Assembly: GCF_024347655.1 (NCBI RefSeq)
Contig: NZ_AP025514.1
Location: forward strand, 558,001-622,000
Length of the DNA stretch: 64,000 bases
Direction: 5' to 3'
Source: Vibrio toranzoniae
GTDB lineage: Bacteria > Pseudomonadota > Gammaproteobacteria > Enterobacterales > Vibrionaceae
The stretch's first letter is position 1, and every line of letters begins with the position of its first letter. A model generated the notes under the pieces. It made no database searches. It worked only from the letters and a program-made list of their open reading frames with translations, and had not been told where the DNA came from. Positions 42,713-56,723 of this stretch are shown piece after piece. The translations under genes were made by a program, and so were the position numbers.

Positions 42713-45286
42713 ATGCGTCTCGATCGATTCACTAGTAAATTTCAAATTGCGATATCTGATGCTCAGTCACTCGCATTAGGTCGTGATCATCAATATATAG
42801 AACCCGTACACCTAATGGTGTCATTGCTAAATCAAGATAGTAGTGCGATTCGTCCACTGTTAACTATGTTGAATGTTGATGTTGTTCAGTTACGTTCGAA
42901 ATTGAGCGAAATGTTAGATCGTGTGCCGAAAGTAAGTGGTATCGGTGGCGATGTTCAGCTCTCCAATTCAATGGGAACGCTATTCAACCTATGTGACAAG
43001 GTCGCGCAAAAGCGTCAAGACAGCTACATCTCTTCGGAAGTTTTCTTGCTTGCAGCCATTGAAGACAAAGGCCCTTTAGGTAACTTACTTAAAGAGCTAG
43101 GTCTTACTGAACAAAAGTTATCTCAAGCTATCGAGCAAGTTCGAGGTGGTCAAAAAGTTGATGACCCAAATGCGGAAGATAGACGCCAAGCACTAGAGAA
43201 GTTCACCATTGATCTGACTGAAAGAGCAGAGCAAGGCAAACTAGATCCTGTGATCGGTCGAGACGATGAAATTCGCCGTACTATTCAAGTTTTGCAACGT
43301 CGTACTAAAAATAATCCAGTTATTATCGGTGAACCTGGTGTGGGCAAAACCGCAATCGTAGAAGGTTTGGCGCAGCGTATTATCAATAATGAGGTGCCTG
43401 AAGGGTTAAGAGGTCGACGAGTACTTTCATTAGATATGGGATCTTTGATTGCCGGAGCCAAATATCGTGGTGAGTTCGAAGAGCGCTTGAAATCGGTTCT
43501 TAATGAGTTATCCAAAGAAGAGGGCAATATCATCCTCTTCATTGATGAAATTCATACTATGGTGGGCGCGGGTAAAGGCGAAGGCTCTATGGATGCCGGT
43601 AATATGCTAAAACCAGCATTAGCTCGTGGTGAACTTCATTGTGTCGGCGCAACAACACTTGATGAATATCGCAAGTATATAGAGAAAGACCCTGCATTAG
43701 AGCGTCGATTCCAAAAAATACTGGTCGATGAGCCAACGGTCGAGGATACCGTAGCTATCCTAAGAGGTTTAAAAGAGCGTTATGAGCTTCACCACCACGT
43801 AGAGATTACTGATCCTGCTATTGTTGCTGCGGCGACTCTATCTCATCGGTACGTATCGGATCGTCAGTTACCAGATAAGGCCATTGATTTAATTGATGAA
43901 GCGGCTTCAAGTATTCGCATGCAGATCGATTCAAAACCTGAGTCATTGGATAAATTAGAGCGGAAAATCATTCAACTGAAGATCGAACAACAAGCTTTAA
44001 CCAACGAAAACGATGAAGCTAGTGAAAAGCGGCTCCGTACATTGCAAACTGAGTTGACCGATAAAGAGCGAGACTTCGCAGAGCTTGAAGAAGTATGGAA
44101 TGCGGATAAAGCGGCCTTATCGGGTACGCAACATATTAAGTCAGAGCTAGAACAAGCTCGTATGGATATGGACTTTGCAAGACGTGCTGGTGACCTTAAT
44201 CGTATGTCAGAGCTTCAATATGGCCGTATTCCTGAATTAGAGAAACAACTGGATCTAGCGACTCAAGCTGAAATGCAAGAAATGACATTGCTTCGTAATA
44301 AAGTCACTGATGCTGAAATCGCCGTAGTGCTGTCGAAACAAACGGGTATCCCGGTGTCCAAAATGCTAGAGGCTGAGAAAGACAAGCTTCTTAAAATGGA
44401 AAGTGCTTTGCATAAGCGAGTTATAGGCCAAGCCGAAGCCGTCGAAGTGGTGTCGAACGCCATTCGCCGTAGCCGTGCGGGTTTGTCTGATCCGAACAAG
44501 CCCATTGGTTCTTTCTTATTTCTTGGTCCTACAGGGGTGGGTAAAACAGAACTGTGTAAAACATTAGCGAACTTCATGTTTGATAGTGAAGATGCCATGG
44601 TACGTATCGATATGTCTGAGTTCATGGAGAAGCACTCGGTTGCTCGTTTAGTCGGTGCACCTCCGGGTTATGTTGGGTATGAAGAGGGTGGGTATCTAAC
44701 AGAAGCGGTACGTCGTAAGCCGTATTCGGTAATTTTGTTGGATGAAGTTGAGAAAGCTCACCCAGATGTTTTCAACATTTTATTGCAGGTTCTTGATGAT
44801 GGGCGCTTAACCGATGGTCAAGGTCGTACTGTAGATTTTAGGAACACGGTAGTCATCATGACATCTAATCTTGGTTCTGCTCGTATTCAGGAGAATTTCA
44901 ATACGCTGGATTACCAAGGAATAAAAAATGAAGTGATGGAAGTGGTAGGGAAACATTTCCGACCTGAGTTTTTGAACCGTGTTGATGAAAGTGTTGTATT
45001 CCATCCATTAGATCAAGAACACATTCAATCAATTGCTTCTATTCAGCTTGAACATTTAAGTAAGCGTATGGAAGGCAGTGGGTATGAACTTGAAGTTTCA
45101 GACAAAGCGTTGAAGTTTATTGCTCAAACTGGCTTCGATCCTGTTTATGGTGCAAGGCCTTTGAAACGAGCAATCCAACAAAGTGTTGAGAACCCGTTAG
45201 CGAAAGCGATACTTGCTGGCAAAATAAACCCAGATAAGAAAGTACAGCTATTAGTAAACAACGGTAGAATTATCGTGCACCAATAA
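42713..45286 (+). CDS. clpB: ATP-dependent disaggregase ClpB
   Basis: An 857-residue hexameric AAA+ chaperone that extracts polypeptides from aggregates with DnaK. The N-domain spans about 1-145, NBD1 has Walker A GEPGVGKT (about 207) and Walker [10 protein letters not shown], and the coiled-coil middle domain covers about 400-530. NBD2 has Walker [10 protein letters not shown] and [16 protein letters not shown]. Pore loops are [10 protein letters not shown] and [12 protein letters not shown]. The length matches E. coli ClpB (857). A heat-shock-type promoter is upstream and a terminator downstream, so it is a single-gene unit followed by the rrn operon, as in E. coli. Confidence 0.98.
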   Translation: MRLDRFTSKFQIAISDAQSLALGRDHQYIEPVHLMVSLLNQDSSAIRPLLTMLNVDVVQLRSKLSEMLDRVPKVSGIGGDVQLSNSMGTLFNLCDKVAQKRQDSYISSEVFLLAAIEDKGPLGNLLKELGLTEQKLSQAIEQVRGGQKVDDPNAEDRRQALEKFTIDLTERAEQGKLDPVIGRDDEIRRTIQVLQRRTKNNPVIIGEPGVGKTAIVEGLAQRIINNEVPEGLRGRRVLSLDMGSLIAGAKYRGEFEERLKSVLNELSKEEGNIILFIDEIHTMVGAGKGEGSMDAGNMLKPALARGELHCVGATTLDEYRKYIEKDPALERRFQKILVDEPTVEDTVAILRGLKERYELHHHVEITDPAIVAAATLSHRYVSDRQLPDKAIDLIDEAASSIRMQIDSKPESLDKLERKIIQLKIEQQALTNENDEASEKRLRTLQTELTDKERDFAELEEVWNADKAALSGTQHIKSELEQARMDMDFARRAGDLNRMSELQYGRIPELEKQLDLATQAEMQEMTLLRNKVTDAEIAVVLSKQTGIPVSKMLEAEKDKLLKMESALHKRVIGQAEAVEVVSNAIRRSRAGLSDPNKPIGSFLFLGPTGVGKTELCKTLANFMFDSEDAMVRIDMSEFMEKHSVARLVGAPPGYVGYEEGGYLTEAVRRKPYSVILLDEVEKAHPDVFNILLQVLDDGRLTDGQGRTVDFRNTVVIMTSNLGSARIQENFNTLDYQGIKNEVMEVVGKHFRPEFLNRVDESVVFHPLDQEHIQSIASIQLEHLSKRMEGSGYELEVSDKALKFIAQTGFDPVYGARPLKRAIQQSVENPLAKAILAGKINPDKKVQLLVNNGRIIVHQ

Positions 45287-45299
45287 TTTAACTACTAAC

Positions 45300-45341
45300 A
45301 ATAGGTACGATTGTCGAAACTATGGCCTAATCGTACCTATT
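45300..45341 (+). terminator. Inverted repeat after clpB, probable terminator
   Basis: AATAGGTACGATT / AATCGTACCTATT, 13-bp perfect arms with a 16-base loop, 13 bp after clpB. The T tail is weak. Confidence 0.6.
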
Positions 45342-45405
45342 TGGGGTGATTTGCTTGAATAATGTTCGAACGGTCACCTATAGCGGATTTTTTTCGTTTT
45401 TGGCC

Positions 45406-45433
45406 TTGTGCAAAGGATTATTCTCTTTATAAT
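45406..45433 (+). promoter_or_regulatory. rrn promoter P1
   Basis: TTGTGC, 16-bp spacer, TATAAT, followed by a GC-rich discriminator (GCGCCTCC) typical of stringently controlled rRNA promoters. A T-rich stretch upstream (45388-45400) may be an UP element. It is about 520 bp before the 16S gene. Confidence 0.7.
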
Positions 45434-45528
45434 GCGCCTCCGTTGCCAAGGGAAACCAAGTGGTTTCAATTGACTAACAAGATGGTAATAAGCATTTAAA
45501 GTGCTTTAAAAAACTAGTGAAAAAGTGT

Positions 45529-45556
45529 TTGACACTGAAATCCAATTCGCTAGAAT
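45529..45556 (+). promoter_or_regulatory. rrn promoter P2
   Basis: TTGACA, 16-bp spacer, TAGAAT, with AT-rich sequence just upstream. It is 123 bp downstream of P1, the usual tandem spacing for rRNA operons. Confidence 0.75.
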
Positions 45557-45608
45557 GACCGTCCACTTATGAGAGGCTCCTTACTAAAAGGAATCTTAAA
45601 TAAGTAAA

Positions 45609-45623
45609 GCTCTTTAACAATTT
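45609..45623 (+). promoter_or_regulatory. rrn boxA antitermination site (leader)
   Basis: GCTCTTTAACAATTT matches the bacterial rRNA boxA (TGCTCTTTAACA) that loads NusB-S10. A second copy is in the 16S-23S spacer. Confidence 0.85.
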
Positions 45624-45953
45624 AAACCTATCAATCTGTGTGGGCACTCGTTGATGAATATCAAAACGTTTTATCGTTAGATAAAACAGTTACTTCGGTA
45701 ACAAATTGATTTCAATGAACTGAGTGACCAATTCAATTTGGTACAGCCTTGAGCTGTTTGATTTTACTTTTTAAAGTGAATACCAAAAAGAGCACAGTCA
45801 ATTCATTATCTTTCTGTTCCTATTTATTTAAGAAGAGAGGGATAATAGCTTTAGAATTACATGTTTCTGTTCTTTTTCGAAAGAGCGGTAAATATTAGTT
45901 TTGAAGTCAGTATTCGTTGAGTCACACCTATTAATTTAGGTAATCAAAACTTT

Positions 45954-47506
<1,553 letters not shown>

Positions 47507-47573
47507 TACGAAGATAGTCACGATGAGTGTCCACACAGATTGATTAGGTTTAGAAAAGTTAAGAGACGATATT

Positions 47574-47650
47574 GGGTCTGTAGCTCAGCTGGTTAGAGCG
47601 CTCGCCTGATAAGCGGGAGGTCGGTGGTTCAAGTCCACTCAGACCCACCA
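47574..47650 (+). tRNA. tRNA-Ile (GAT)
   Basis: 77 nt with encoded CCA. Acceptor GGGTCTG / CAGACCC, anticodon GAT in CTGATAA, TTCAAGT T-loop. It lies 67 bp after 16S, the usual rrn spacer position. Confidence 0.98.
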
Positions 47651-47664
47651 ATATCGACCGAGAT

Positions 47665-47740
47665 GGGGCTATAGCTCAGCTGGGAGAGCGCCTGCCTTGC
47701 ACGCAGGAGGTCTGCGGTTCGATCCCGCATAGCTCCACCA
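47665..47740 (+). tRNA. tRNA-Ala (TGC)
   Basis: 76 nt with encoded CCA. Acceptor GGGGCTA / TAGCTCC, anticodon TGC in CTTGCAC, TTCGATC T-loop. It is 14 bp after tRNA-Ile. Confidence 0.98.
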
Positions 47741-48184
47741 TCTTTAAGGGTTTTTCCCTAAGAATCTTTAAAAATGGTTCCCTTCTTTTAATAGAAGTTG
47801 AATCAAGCTCTTTAACAATTTGGAAAGCTGACTGATTACTTAATTGGTTTTCACTTTAAAAAGTGAAATCAAACAGCTCAAAGCTGTGATTAAGTTAATC
47901 AAATTTAAAAGTTCTCAATGTTTATCTGCTCTTATTGAATAAGAACAGCATAAACACAACAAACACATTCAAGTGTCTTGTATTCGAATGATCAGAAATG
48001 ATTGTTCATTTTTTGATTCTACTTTTTATTAAAAAGTGGAAACAAAAAGTAAATTGAGTCCGGCAAACAGTCATTGAGAATTAACCCTTCTTAATGACAA
48101 CCAAAAACCTTGGTTGCTTTTTGTCTTCACTTTCTAAAAGTGAAAGCAAATTTGTATCATACACAAGACCCTTTCGGGTTGTAT
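47741..48184 (+). other. rrn internal spacer between tRNA-Ala and 23S
   Basis: 444 bp with no gene. It carries a second boxA (GCTCTTTAACAATTT, 47807-47821) and the inverted copy of a 16S-leader segment (47850-47879). Small hairpins of the form TCACTTT..AAAGTGA followed by GAAA.CAAA sit at about 47851, 48022 and 48128. Its end (GTATGGTTAA) pairs with the end of 23S. Confidence 0.7.
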
Positions 48185-51077
<2,893 letters not shown>

Positions 51078-51201
51078 ACAACACCCAAGGGGTTTTGTGG
51101 ACTCAAAGAAAGACCAGACCTTGAATGAGTTTGAAGAGATAGACTTTTAAATCAGTTTTCCGAATTATTAATTGTCGCTGAGGCGTCAATTAAACAGAAT
51201 T

Positions 51202-51321
51202 TGCTTGGCGACCATAGCATTGTGGACCCACCTGATTCCATGCCGAACTCAGTAGTGAAACACAATAGCGCCGATGGTAGTGTGGGGCTTCCCCATGTGA
51301 GAGTAGGACATCGCCAGGCTT
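51202..51321 (+). rRNA. rrf: 5S ribosomal RNA
   Basis: 120 nt from TGCTTGGCGACC to TCGCCAGGCTT. It contains CCATGCCGAACTCAG and GCGCCGATGGTAGTGTGGGG (loop regions). The ends are complementary. Confidence 0.97.
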
Positions 51322-51386
51322 TAAATTAAATCTTTAGGTTGACCGACCTGGAGATATGGACGCTCACTTAGTGAGTTGACCACTGC

Positions 51387-51463
51387 GGAGTGGTAGTTCA
51401 GTTGGTTAGAATACCGGCCTGTCACGCCGGGGGTCGCGGGTTCGAGTCCCGTCCACTCCGCCA
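51387..51463 (+). tRNA. tRNA-Asp (GTC)
   Basis: 77 nt with encoded CCA. Acceptor GGAGTGG / CCACTCC, anticodon GTC in CTGTCAC. It lies distal to 5S in the same operon. Confidence 0.98.
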
Positions 51464-51497
51464 CTTATTCAGAGTTTCAGCTCTTTAAAACTGAAAT

Positions 51498-51574
<77 letters not shown>

Positions 51575-51578
51575 TATT

Positions 51579-51610
51579 TAAGGCTCTAGTCGAAAGACTG
51601 GAGCCTTTTT
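51579..51610 (+). terminator. rrn operon terminator
   Basis: AAGGCTCTAGTC / GACTGGAGCCTT with a GAAA tetraloop and T5. Confidence 0.9.
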
Positions 51611-51632
51611 ACTTTTTGGTGCTGAAACATGT

Positions 51633-51708
51633 CATTAGTAGAGCAGCGGATTCCCCCGATTTACCAAAACAGCGCGTGTTGGGAGTTCGAATCTCTCCAC
51701 CCCTGCCA
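51633..51708 (+). pseudogene. Degenerate second copy of tRNA-Trp
   Basis: AGAGCAGCGGATTC and then CGTGTTGGGAGTTCGAATCT with CTCCACCCCTGCCA repeat the D-arm 3' side, the anticodon 5' strand, and the whole variable loop, T-arm and 3' acceptor of tRNA-Trp exactly. The 5' acceptor strand is lost. About 20 bases of unrelated sequence (CCCCGATTTACCAAAACAG region) replace the anticodon loop and 3' strand. It cannot fold as a tRNA. It is followed by a near copy of the rrn terminator. Confidence 0.85.
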
Positions 51709-51711
51709 TAT

Positions 51712-51745
51712 TAAGGCTCTAGCAGAAATGCTGGAGCCTTTTTTA
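51712..51745 (+). terminator. Duplicated terminator after the tRNA-Trp pseudogene
   Basis: AAGGCTCTAGCA / TGCTGGAGCCTT with a GAAA tetraloop and T6. It is a compensated variant of the first terminator: both stem sides changed together (GTC/GAC to GCA/TGC). Confidence 0.9.
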
Positions 51746-51884
51746 TTTCTATTGTTTCAAAACTCGTTTCCTTCCATTTTCTCATTATAAAATGCCTCTT
51801 TTTCGCCAAAAATTACATTCAATACGTATATGTTTTCTGATGGCGACTAGTATGAAAAGTAGAGTTCATTCATTTGGAATAGTT

Positions 51885-52721
51885 ATGAGGTTACTTTATA
51901 CATCGGCTCTTATTTTTTATTCGCTTGCCGTATCGGCAACTCCGTGGGAAAAAGAAAAAAGCCCGACAAGAAATTCAACCTCATCAATAGGAAGTTATGC
52001 CAATGGTTGCCTCGATGGCGCACAGGCCCTACCGATTCACGGGGAGGGTTATCAAATTATTCGCCCTCAGCGAGAGCGCTACTATGGCCATACTGAAGCC
52101 ATTCAGTTTATTGAAAGGCTAGGTATAATTACAAGCGAGCAACTCAACACCAACTTGTTAGTTGGCGATATTTCACTACCTCGAGGGGGCCGCTTCTCAT
52201 CTGGTCATTCAAGTCACCAGACTGGGTTGGATATTGATATATGGTTGAGGTTAACCAGTAAGAGGCTTACTAAGAATGAACTTGCTGTCCCTAAGCCTGT
52301 GAGCGTTGTGGATCTTACTAACTACAAACTGCGTAAATCTAATTGGACCGATGATCACTTTCAAGTGATTCGCTATGCAGCGAAAGATGAAAAAGTGGTG
52401 CGTATTTTTGTTCACCCTGTCATTAAACAGGCCCTTTGTGATCAAGATAGCTCTGATGTTAATGATAGATCTTGGTTAGGTAAAATAAGACCTTGGTGGG
52501 GGCATCATTCTCACTTCCATGTTCGTTTAAAGTGCCCGGAAGGCAGTTCAAACTGTATAGCTCAAGCAAGGCCTCCTAAAGGTGATGGTTGTGGGTATGA
52601 ATTAGCAAGCTGGGCTCCGAAAACTGTGCCAGATCCATCCCAAAAAGTAGCGAAAAAGAAGAAAAGAAAGAAAGTTAAAGTGATGCCTAGTCAGTGTTTG
52701 GCTTTAATATCAAATCAGTAA
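51885..52721 (+). CDS. mepA: Penicillin-insensitive murein endopeptidase MepA
   Basis: 278 residues in the peptidase M74 (LAS) family. It cleaves D-Ala-mDAP cross-links in the periplasm. Metal-ligand motifs are GHSSHQTGLDIDIW (about residues 107-120) and WWGHHSHFHVRLKCP (about 206-220). The signal peptide MRLLYTSALIFYSLAVSA supports the ATG at 51885, with GGA eight bases upstream; in-frame ATGs back to 51792 would place 31 extra residues before it. The C-terminus has an unusual lysine-rich run (VAKKKKRKKVKV) after the conserved domain. It stands alone downstream of the rrn operon. Confidence 0.93.
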   Translation: MRLLYTSALIFYSLAVSATPWEKEKSPTRNSTSSIGSYANGCLDGAQALPIHGEGYQIIRPQRERYYGHTEAIQFIERLGIITSEQLNTNLLVGDISLPRGGRFSSGHSSHQTGLDIDIWLRLTSKRLTKNELAVPKPVSVVDLTNYKLRKSNWTDDHFQVIRYAAKDEKVVRIFVHPVIKQALCDQDSSDVNDRSWLGKIRPWWGHHSHFHVRLKCPEGSSNCIAQARPPKGDGCGYELASWAPKTVPDPSQKVAKKKKRKKVKVMPSQCLALISNQ

Positions 52722-52954
52722 TCTGAGTTTGGTCGATCATCTAAGCGTTAATGACGCACTCGTATTTTCGTCTAAGATGTAGGGGAAATGTCACTCGATT
52801 ATTTGAGTTTATAAACATAAAATGGAATTTGTGACAGATATGAGTCGAGAGTATTTTATCTGATGTCTCTATCTCAGGTGAAAATTGACGAGAATAGCTT
52901 GAGTATCAGCATGAGAAAGAGGGGGCAAAGTATCTCTGCAAAGTACTGGATAAA

Positions 52955-52989
52955 AAAGGTTCAACTCAATGATTCAGTTGAACCTTTTA
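52955..52989 (-). terminator. Terminator of the ferredoxin gene
   Basis: AAAAGGTTCAACT / AGTTGAACCTTTT with a 9-base loop. It is bidirectional in form and lies 5 bp after the ferredoxin stop. Confidence 0.85.
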
Positions 52990-52993
52990 TCTG

Positions 52994-53248
<255 letters not shown>

Positions 53249-53268
53249 CTATCTTTCCAAAATAAACG

Positions 53269-54687
53269 TTATTTACCTGATGCATTACGCGTATCTTGGC
53301 CTTTGTTCAAGTTGCGCATTAACAAACCGTACTGTAAGTCTAAATCTGTTGGTACAGGGATAAATACAAAGTGACCGTTGCCTTTCGCATCGTCTACAGC
53401 TTCAGATTTACGATTTTCCATGACTTCTAATTTGAAGACAACGTTACCTTTCGGTGTCATCATCTCTAAGCTATCGCCTAATAGGAATTTATTCTTCACT
53501 TCGACTTCCGCTAGGTCACCACGGCGCTTACCTGTGAACTCACCTACGAATTGTTGAGTATCAGAGATAGAGTAACCGTACTCGTAGTTTTGGTATGTGT
53601 CGTGTGTATGACGGCGTAGGAAGCCCTCAGTGTAGCCACGGTGAGCTAGGCTCTCTAGCGTACCCATTAGGCTTTCATCAAATGGTTTGCCTGCTACAGC
53701 ATCGTCGATAGCTTTACGGTAAACTTGTGCTGTACGTGCACAGTAGTAGAAAGACTTAGTACGGCCTTCGATTTTAAGCGAGTGAACACCCATTTTCGTT
53801 AGTCGCTCAACGTGTTGGATTGCACGAAGGTCTTTCGAGTTCATGATGTAAGTACCATGCTCATCTTCAAACGCGGCCATTTTTTCTTCTGGCTTGTGTG
53901 ACTCAGAAAGTAACACAACTTCATCTGTTGGTTTGCCAAGACCTAGTGTGTTGTCTGGACGCTCATCTTGAACTTCAATGTCTTGCGTTTCTACTTCTTG
54001 AATAGCAACACCTGTCGGATTTACTTCAACGATCTGACCGTTTTCGTCTTCTTTCGCAGCTTCTGTCTTGTATTCCCAACGACAAGCGTTCGTGCAAGTA
54101 CCTTGGTTTGGGTCGCGTTTGTTCATGTAACCAGAAAGCAGGCATCGACCAGAGTACGCCATGCAAAGTGCACCGTGCACAAAAATCTCCAACTCAGTTT
54201 CTGGGCAGTGTTCGCGAATCTCTTCGATCTCTTCAAGAGATAGCTCTCGAGATAGGATCACACGCTCAACGCCTTGAGTTGACCAGAACTTAACGGTTGC
54301 CCAGTTTACTGCGTTTGCTTGAACAGAAAGGTGGATTGGCATCTCAGGGAATGCTTCACGAACCATCATGATAAGGCCAGGATCCGACATAATAAGCGCA
54401 TCTGGGCCCATCTCAACAATTGGCTTAAGGTCGCGAATGAACGTTTTTAATTTAGAGTTGTGAGGCTGAATGTTACATACAACATATAACTTTTTGCCTT
54501 GAGCATGAGCTTCATCGATACCGATTTGTAGGTTTTCGTGATTGAACTCGTTGTTACGAACGCGAAGGCTGTAACGTGGCTGGCCTGCGTATACAGCATC
54601 AGCGCCGTAAGCGAATGCGTAACGCATGTTTTTGAGGCTTCCTGCCGGTGATAATAGTTCCGGTACAAATGGTTTTTGTGTCGTCAT
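53269..54687 (-). CDS. trhP: Prephenate-dependent tRNA uridine(34) hydroxylase TrhP (YegQ, U32 family)
   Basis: 472 residues of peptidase family U32, now known as an RNA hydroxylase. It starts PELLSPAGSLKNMRYAFAYGADAVYAG; the cluster cysteines are in HGALCMAYSGRCLLS, and NQGTCTNACRWEY and SFYYCARTAQVYRKA follow. E. coli TrhP makes 5-hydroxyuridine at position 34 of several tRNAs, using prephenate. The chain is about 19 residues longer than E. coli YegQ, owing to an acidic insert (VETQDIEVQDERPD) near residue 235. It is followed by a YfhL-type ferredoxin gene, 20 bp away, in an apparent operon. Confidence 0.93.
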   Translation of the reverse strand: MTTQKPFVPELLSPAGSLKNMRYAFAYGADAVYAGQPRYSLRVRNNEFNHENLQIGIDEAHAQGKKLYVVCNIQPHNSKLKTFIRDLKPIVEMGPDALIMSDPGLIMMVREAFPEMPIHLSVQANAVNWATVKFWSTQGVERVILSRELSLEEIEEIREHCPETELEIFVHGALCMAYSGRCLLSGYMNKRDPNQGTCTNACRWEYKTEAAKEDENGQIVEVNPTGVAIQEVETQDIEVQDERPDNTLGLGKPTDEVVLLSESHKPEEKMAAFEDEHGTYIMNSKDLRAIQHVERLTKMGVHSLKIEGRTKSFYYCARTAQVYRKAIDDAVAGKPFDESLMGTLESLAHRGYTEGFLRRHTHDTYQNYEYGYSISDTQQFVGEFTGKRRGDLAEVEVKNKFLLGDSLEMMTPKGNVVFKLEVMENRKSEAVDDAKGNGHFVFIPVPTDLDLQYGLLMRNLNKGQDTRNASGK

Positions 54688-54851
54688 TGCTTCGTTCTCT
54701 AGTCTGATCTCAAGTCAGGTTGATACCACCAAGTGATATCAAAGGGGCGCAAATTTTACGCTAAAATGAGTTGGGTTGATAGCCCTAAAGATAACAATGG
54801 TATTAAGAAGAGAGCGGAGCTGGAGGAAATACGGCAAGGTAGCTGGGAATT

Positions 54852-54880
54852 AAGCTCAGGTGCTGTTGACACCTGGGCTT
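54852..54880 (-). terminator. Possible terminator of rdgC
   Basis: AAGCTCAGGTG / CACCTGGGCTT, an 11-bp stem with one G-T pair and a 7-base loop, 14 bp after rdgC. The T tail is poor. Confidence 0.55.
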
Positions 54881-54893
54881 CAAATTTCATGAA

Positions 54894-55808
54894 TTAAGCG
54901 TTAGGTTGAGTTAACCCGCCGAGTGACTCGAATAGATTTGGAAGGAACACGCTGAACTCGCCACACAGTAGTGAGAAGTCTGCATCAAAGCGCGCTGCTT
55001 GATCTTCGCGAGGAATGTCGTCGTTCTCATCTTTTAGTTCGTCACTGAATTTCAGGCGCTTGATGCTGCCATCTTCAGCAAGAATGAACTCAATGCGATC
55101 TTGCCAGTTGATCAGAAGCTTAGTGACCACTTTGTTGGCTTCGATGTGGTTTTTAATCTCATCAGCTTCTAGTTCTTGTTTCTTAACACGAACGATACCG
55201 CCGTCTTCTTGGATTGATTTAAGCTCTGCTTCATCGAGCATAGTGATACCTTTAGGTGTATCACCAGATTTCACCCACTCTGTCAGAGTCGTTTCAATCG
55301 CTTGCTCTGGAATAGCAGGCACTACTGGCAAGCTACCCATAGTTTTACGTAGTAATGCTAGTACGTCTTCTGCTTTTTTGTAGCTGCTCGCATCAACGAC
55401 AATGAAACCCTCTTTTGGCATGATCAGCGCGTAAGTGAAATTACTGCGGCTGAATGCACGAGGAAGCAGATCAATGATGATGTCTTCTTTTAGGTTGTCT
55501 TTCTCTTTCTTTTTAAGAGGTGTTCCCGATTCTGCCTCAAGCGTTTCTACTTTTGCGTTCAGTGACTCTTTGATCACAGAAGCAGGTAGCATTTTCTCTT
55601 CTTTCTTTGCACAGATTAGAATGCGGTTTTCTGAGACGTGCGTCATCATATCGCCATGTTTACCCATTGCGTGTACCCAACCAAATTTCTGTTTGTCTTG
55701 GCTACCACAAGGAGTAAAGCGGAATTCTTCAAGTTGTTTCTCTAGCTGATCTGCATTGAAATCAATATCACGGTTGAAGCGATAGACTAGGCAATTTTTA
55801 AACCACAT
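54894..55808 (-). CDS. rdgC: Recombination-associated protein RdgC
   Basis: A 304-residue nucleoid-associated protein that forms a ring around duplex DNA and restrains RecA. The N-terminus [17 protein letters not shown], the [16 protein letters not shown] segment and the [31 protein letters not shown] region (in parts) match the family, and the length equals E. coli RdgC (303). It is a single-gene unit, divergent from phoB. Confidence 0.96.
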   Translation of the reverse strand: MWFKNCLVYRFNRDIDFNADQLEKQLEEFRFTPCGSQDKQKFGWVHAMGKHGDMMTHVSENRILICAKKEEKMLPASVIKESLNAKVETLEAESGTPLKKKEKDNLKEDIIIDLLPRAFSRSNFTYALIMPKEGFIVVDASSYKKAEDVLALLRKTMGSLPVVPAIPEQAIETTLTEWVKSGDTPKGITMLDEAELKSIQEDGGIVRVKKQELEADEIKNHIEANKVVTKLLINWQDRIEFILAEDGSIKRLKFSDELKDENDDIPREDQAARFDADFSLLCGEFSVFLPNLFESLGGLTQPNA

Positions 55809-55933
55809 AAATATTTCTCATACCTTTTTAGAAGTGCCTCATGATATGAGATCTAATTCGATTTGTCCCTAGCTCTGTATCAAAACTTACAAAGTGAAAT
55901 GTTTGAGACAGTTATATGAAAATTTGTTTTCAA

Positions 55934-55967
55934 AGGTCACAAAAGTGTCATAATTAACTCAGATAAT
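55934..55967 (+). promoter_or_regulatory. Pho box and minus 10 of phoB
   Basis: AGGTCAC-AAAA-GTGTCAT (55934-55951) resembles CTGTCAT-N4-CTGTCAT in direct repeat. After exactly 10 bp comes GATAAT (55962-55967), the spacing seen in PhoB-activated promoters where the box replaces the minus 35. This suggests phoBR autoactivation. Confidence 0.7.
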
Positions 55968-56002
55968 GCAATGCGTTGATTACTTATAAAGGCTATTCAA
56001 TT

Positions 56003-56692
56003 ATGTCGAGAAGGATTCTGGTCGTTGAAGATGAAGCACCAATTCGTGAGATGTTGTGTTTCGTGCTTGAACAAAAAGGCTACCAAGCAGTAGAGGCTGA
56101 AGATTACGATACAGCGGTAAATAAGCTATGTGAACCTTTCCCAGATCTAGTGTTACTAGATTGGATGCTACCTGGTGGTAGCGGGATAAACTTTATCAAG
56201 CATATGAAGCGTGAAGAGTTAACTCGCAACATCCCTGTGGTGATGCTGACAGCTCGTGGTGAAGAAGAAGATAAAGTTCGTGGCTTAGAAGTTGGCGCTG
56301 ACGATTACATTACCAAACCATTTTCACCAAAAGAGTTAGTAGCTCGCCTGAAAGCAGTTATTCGCCGTGTAACACCAACCGCACTGGAAGATGTGATTGA
56401 TGTACAAGGTCTTAAACTAGACCCAGTCTCGCATCGCGTTACAGCAAGCGAAGGTCCCGTTGATATGGGACCGACAGAATTTAAAATGTTGCACTTCTTT
56501 ATGACGCACCAAGAGCGTGTATACAGCCGAGAGCAGCTACTTAACAACGTTTGGGGTACGAATGTTTACGTTGAAGACCGCACCGTTGATGTGCATATTC
56601 GACGCCTACGTAAAGCGCTTGAATCGGCAGGTCACGATAAGCTAATTCAAACGGTTCGCGGCGCGGGTTACCGTTTTTCTACAAAAGCTTAA
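56003..56692 (+). CDS. phoB: Phosphate regulon response regulator PhoB
   Basis: 229 residues, the same length as E. coli PhoB. The receiver domain ([12 protein letters not shown] at 7-18, phospho-acceptor Asp53 in [41 protein letters not shown] in parts) is followed by an OmpR-type winged helix ([35 protein letters not shown]). It activates phosphate-starvation genes. The start is at ATG 56003 by homology. It is followed by phoR after 31 bp. Confidence 0.98.
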   Translation: MSRRILVVEDEAPIREMLCFVLEQKGYQAVEAEDYDTAVNKLCEPFPDLVLLDWMLPGGSGINFIKHMKREELTRNIPVVMLTARGEEEDKVRGLEVGADDYITKPFSPKELVARLKAVIRRVTPTALEDVIDVQGLKLDPVSHRVTASEGPVDMGPTEFKMLHFFMTHQERVYSREQLLNNVWGTNVYVEDRTVDVHIRRLRKALESAGHDKLIQTVRGAGYRFSTKA

Positions 56693-56723
56693 TGTGGCTT
56701 CGCTGCAGTCTACGGAGTCCTGA

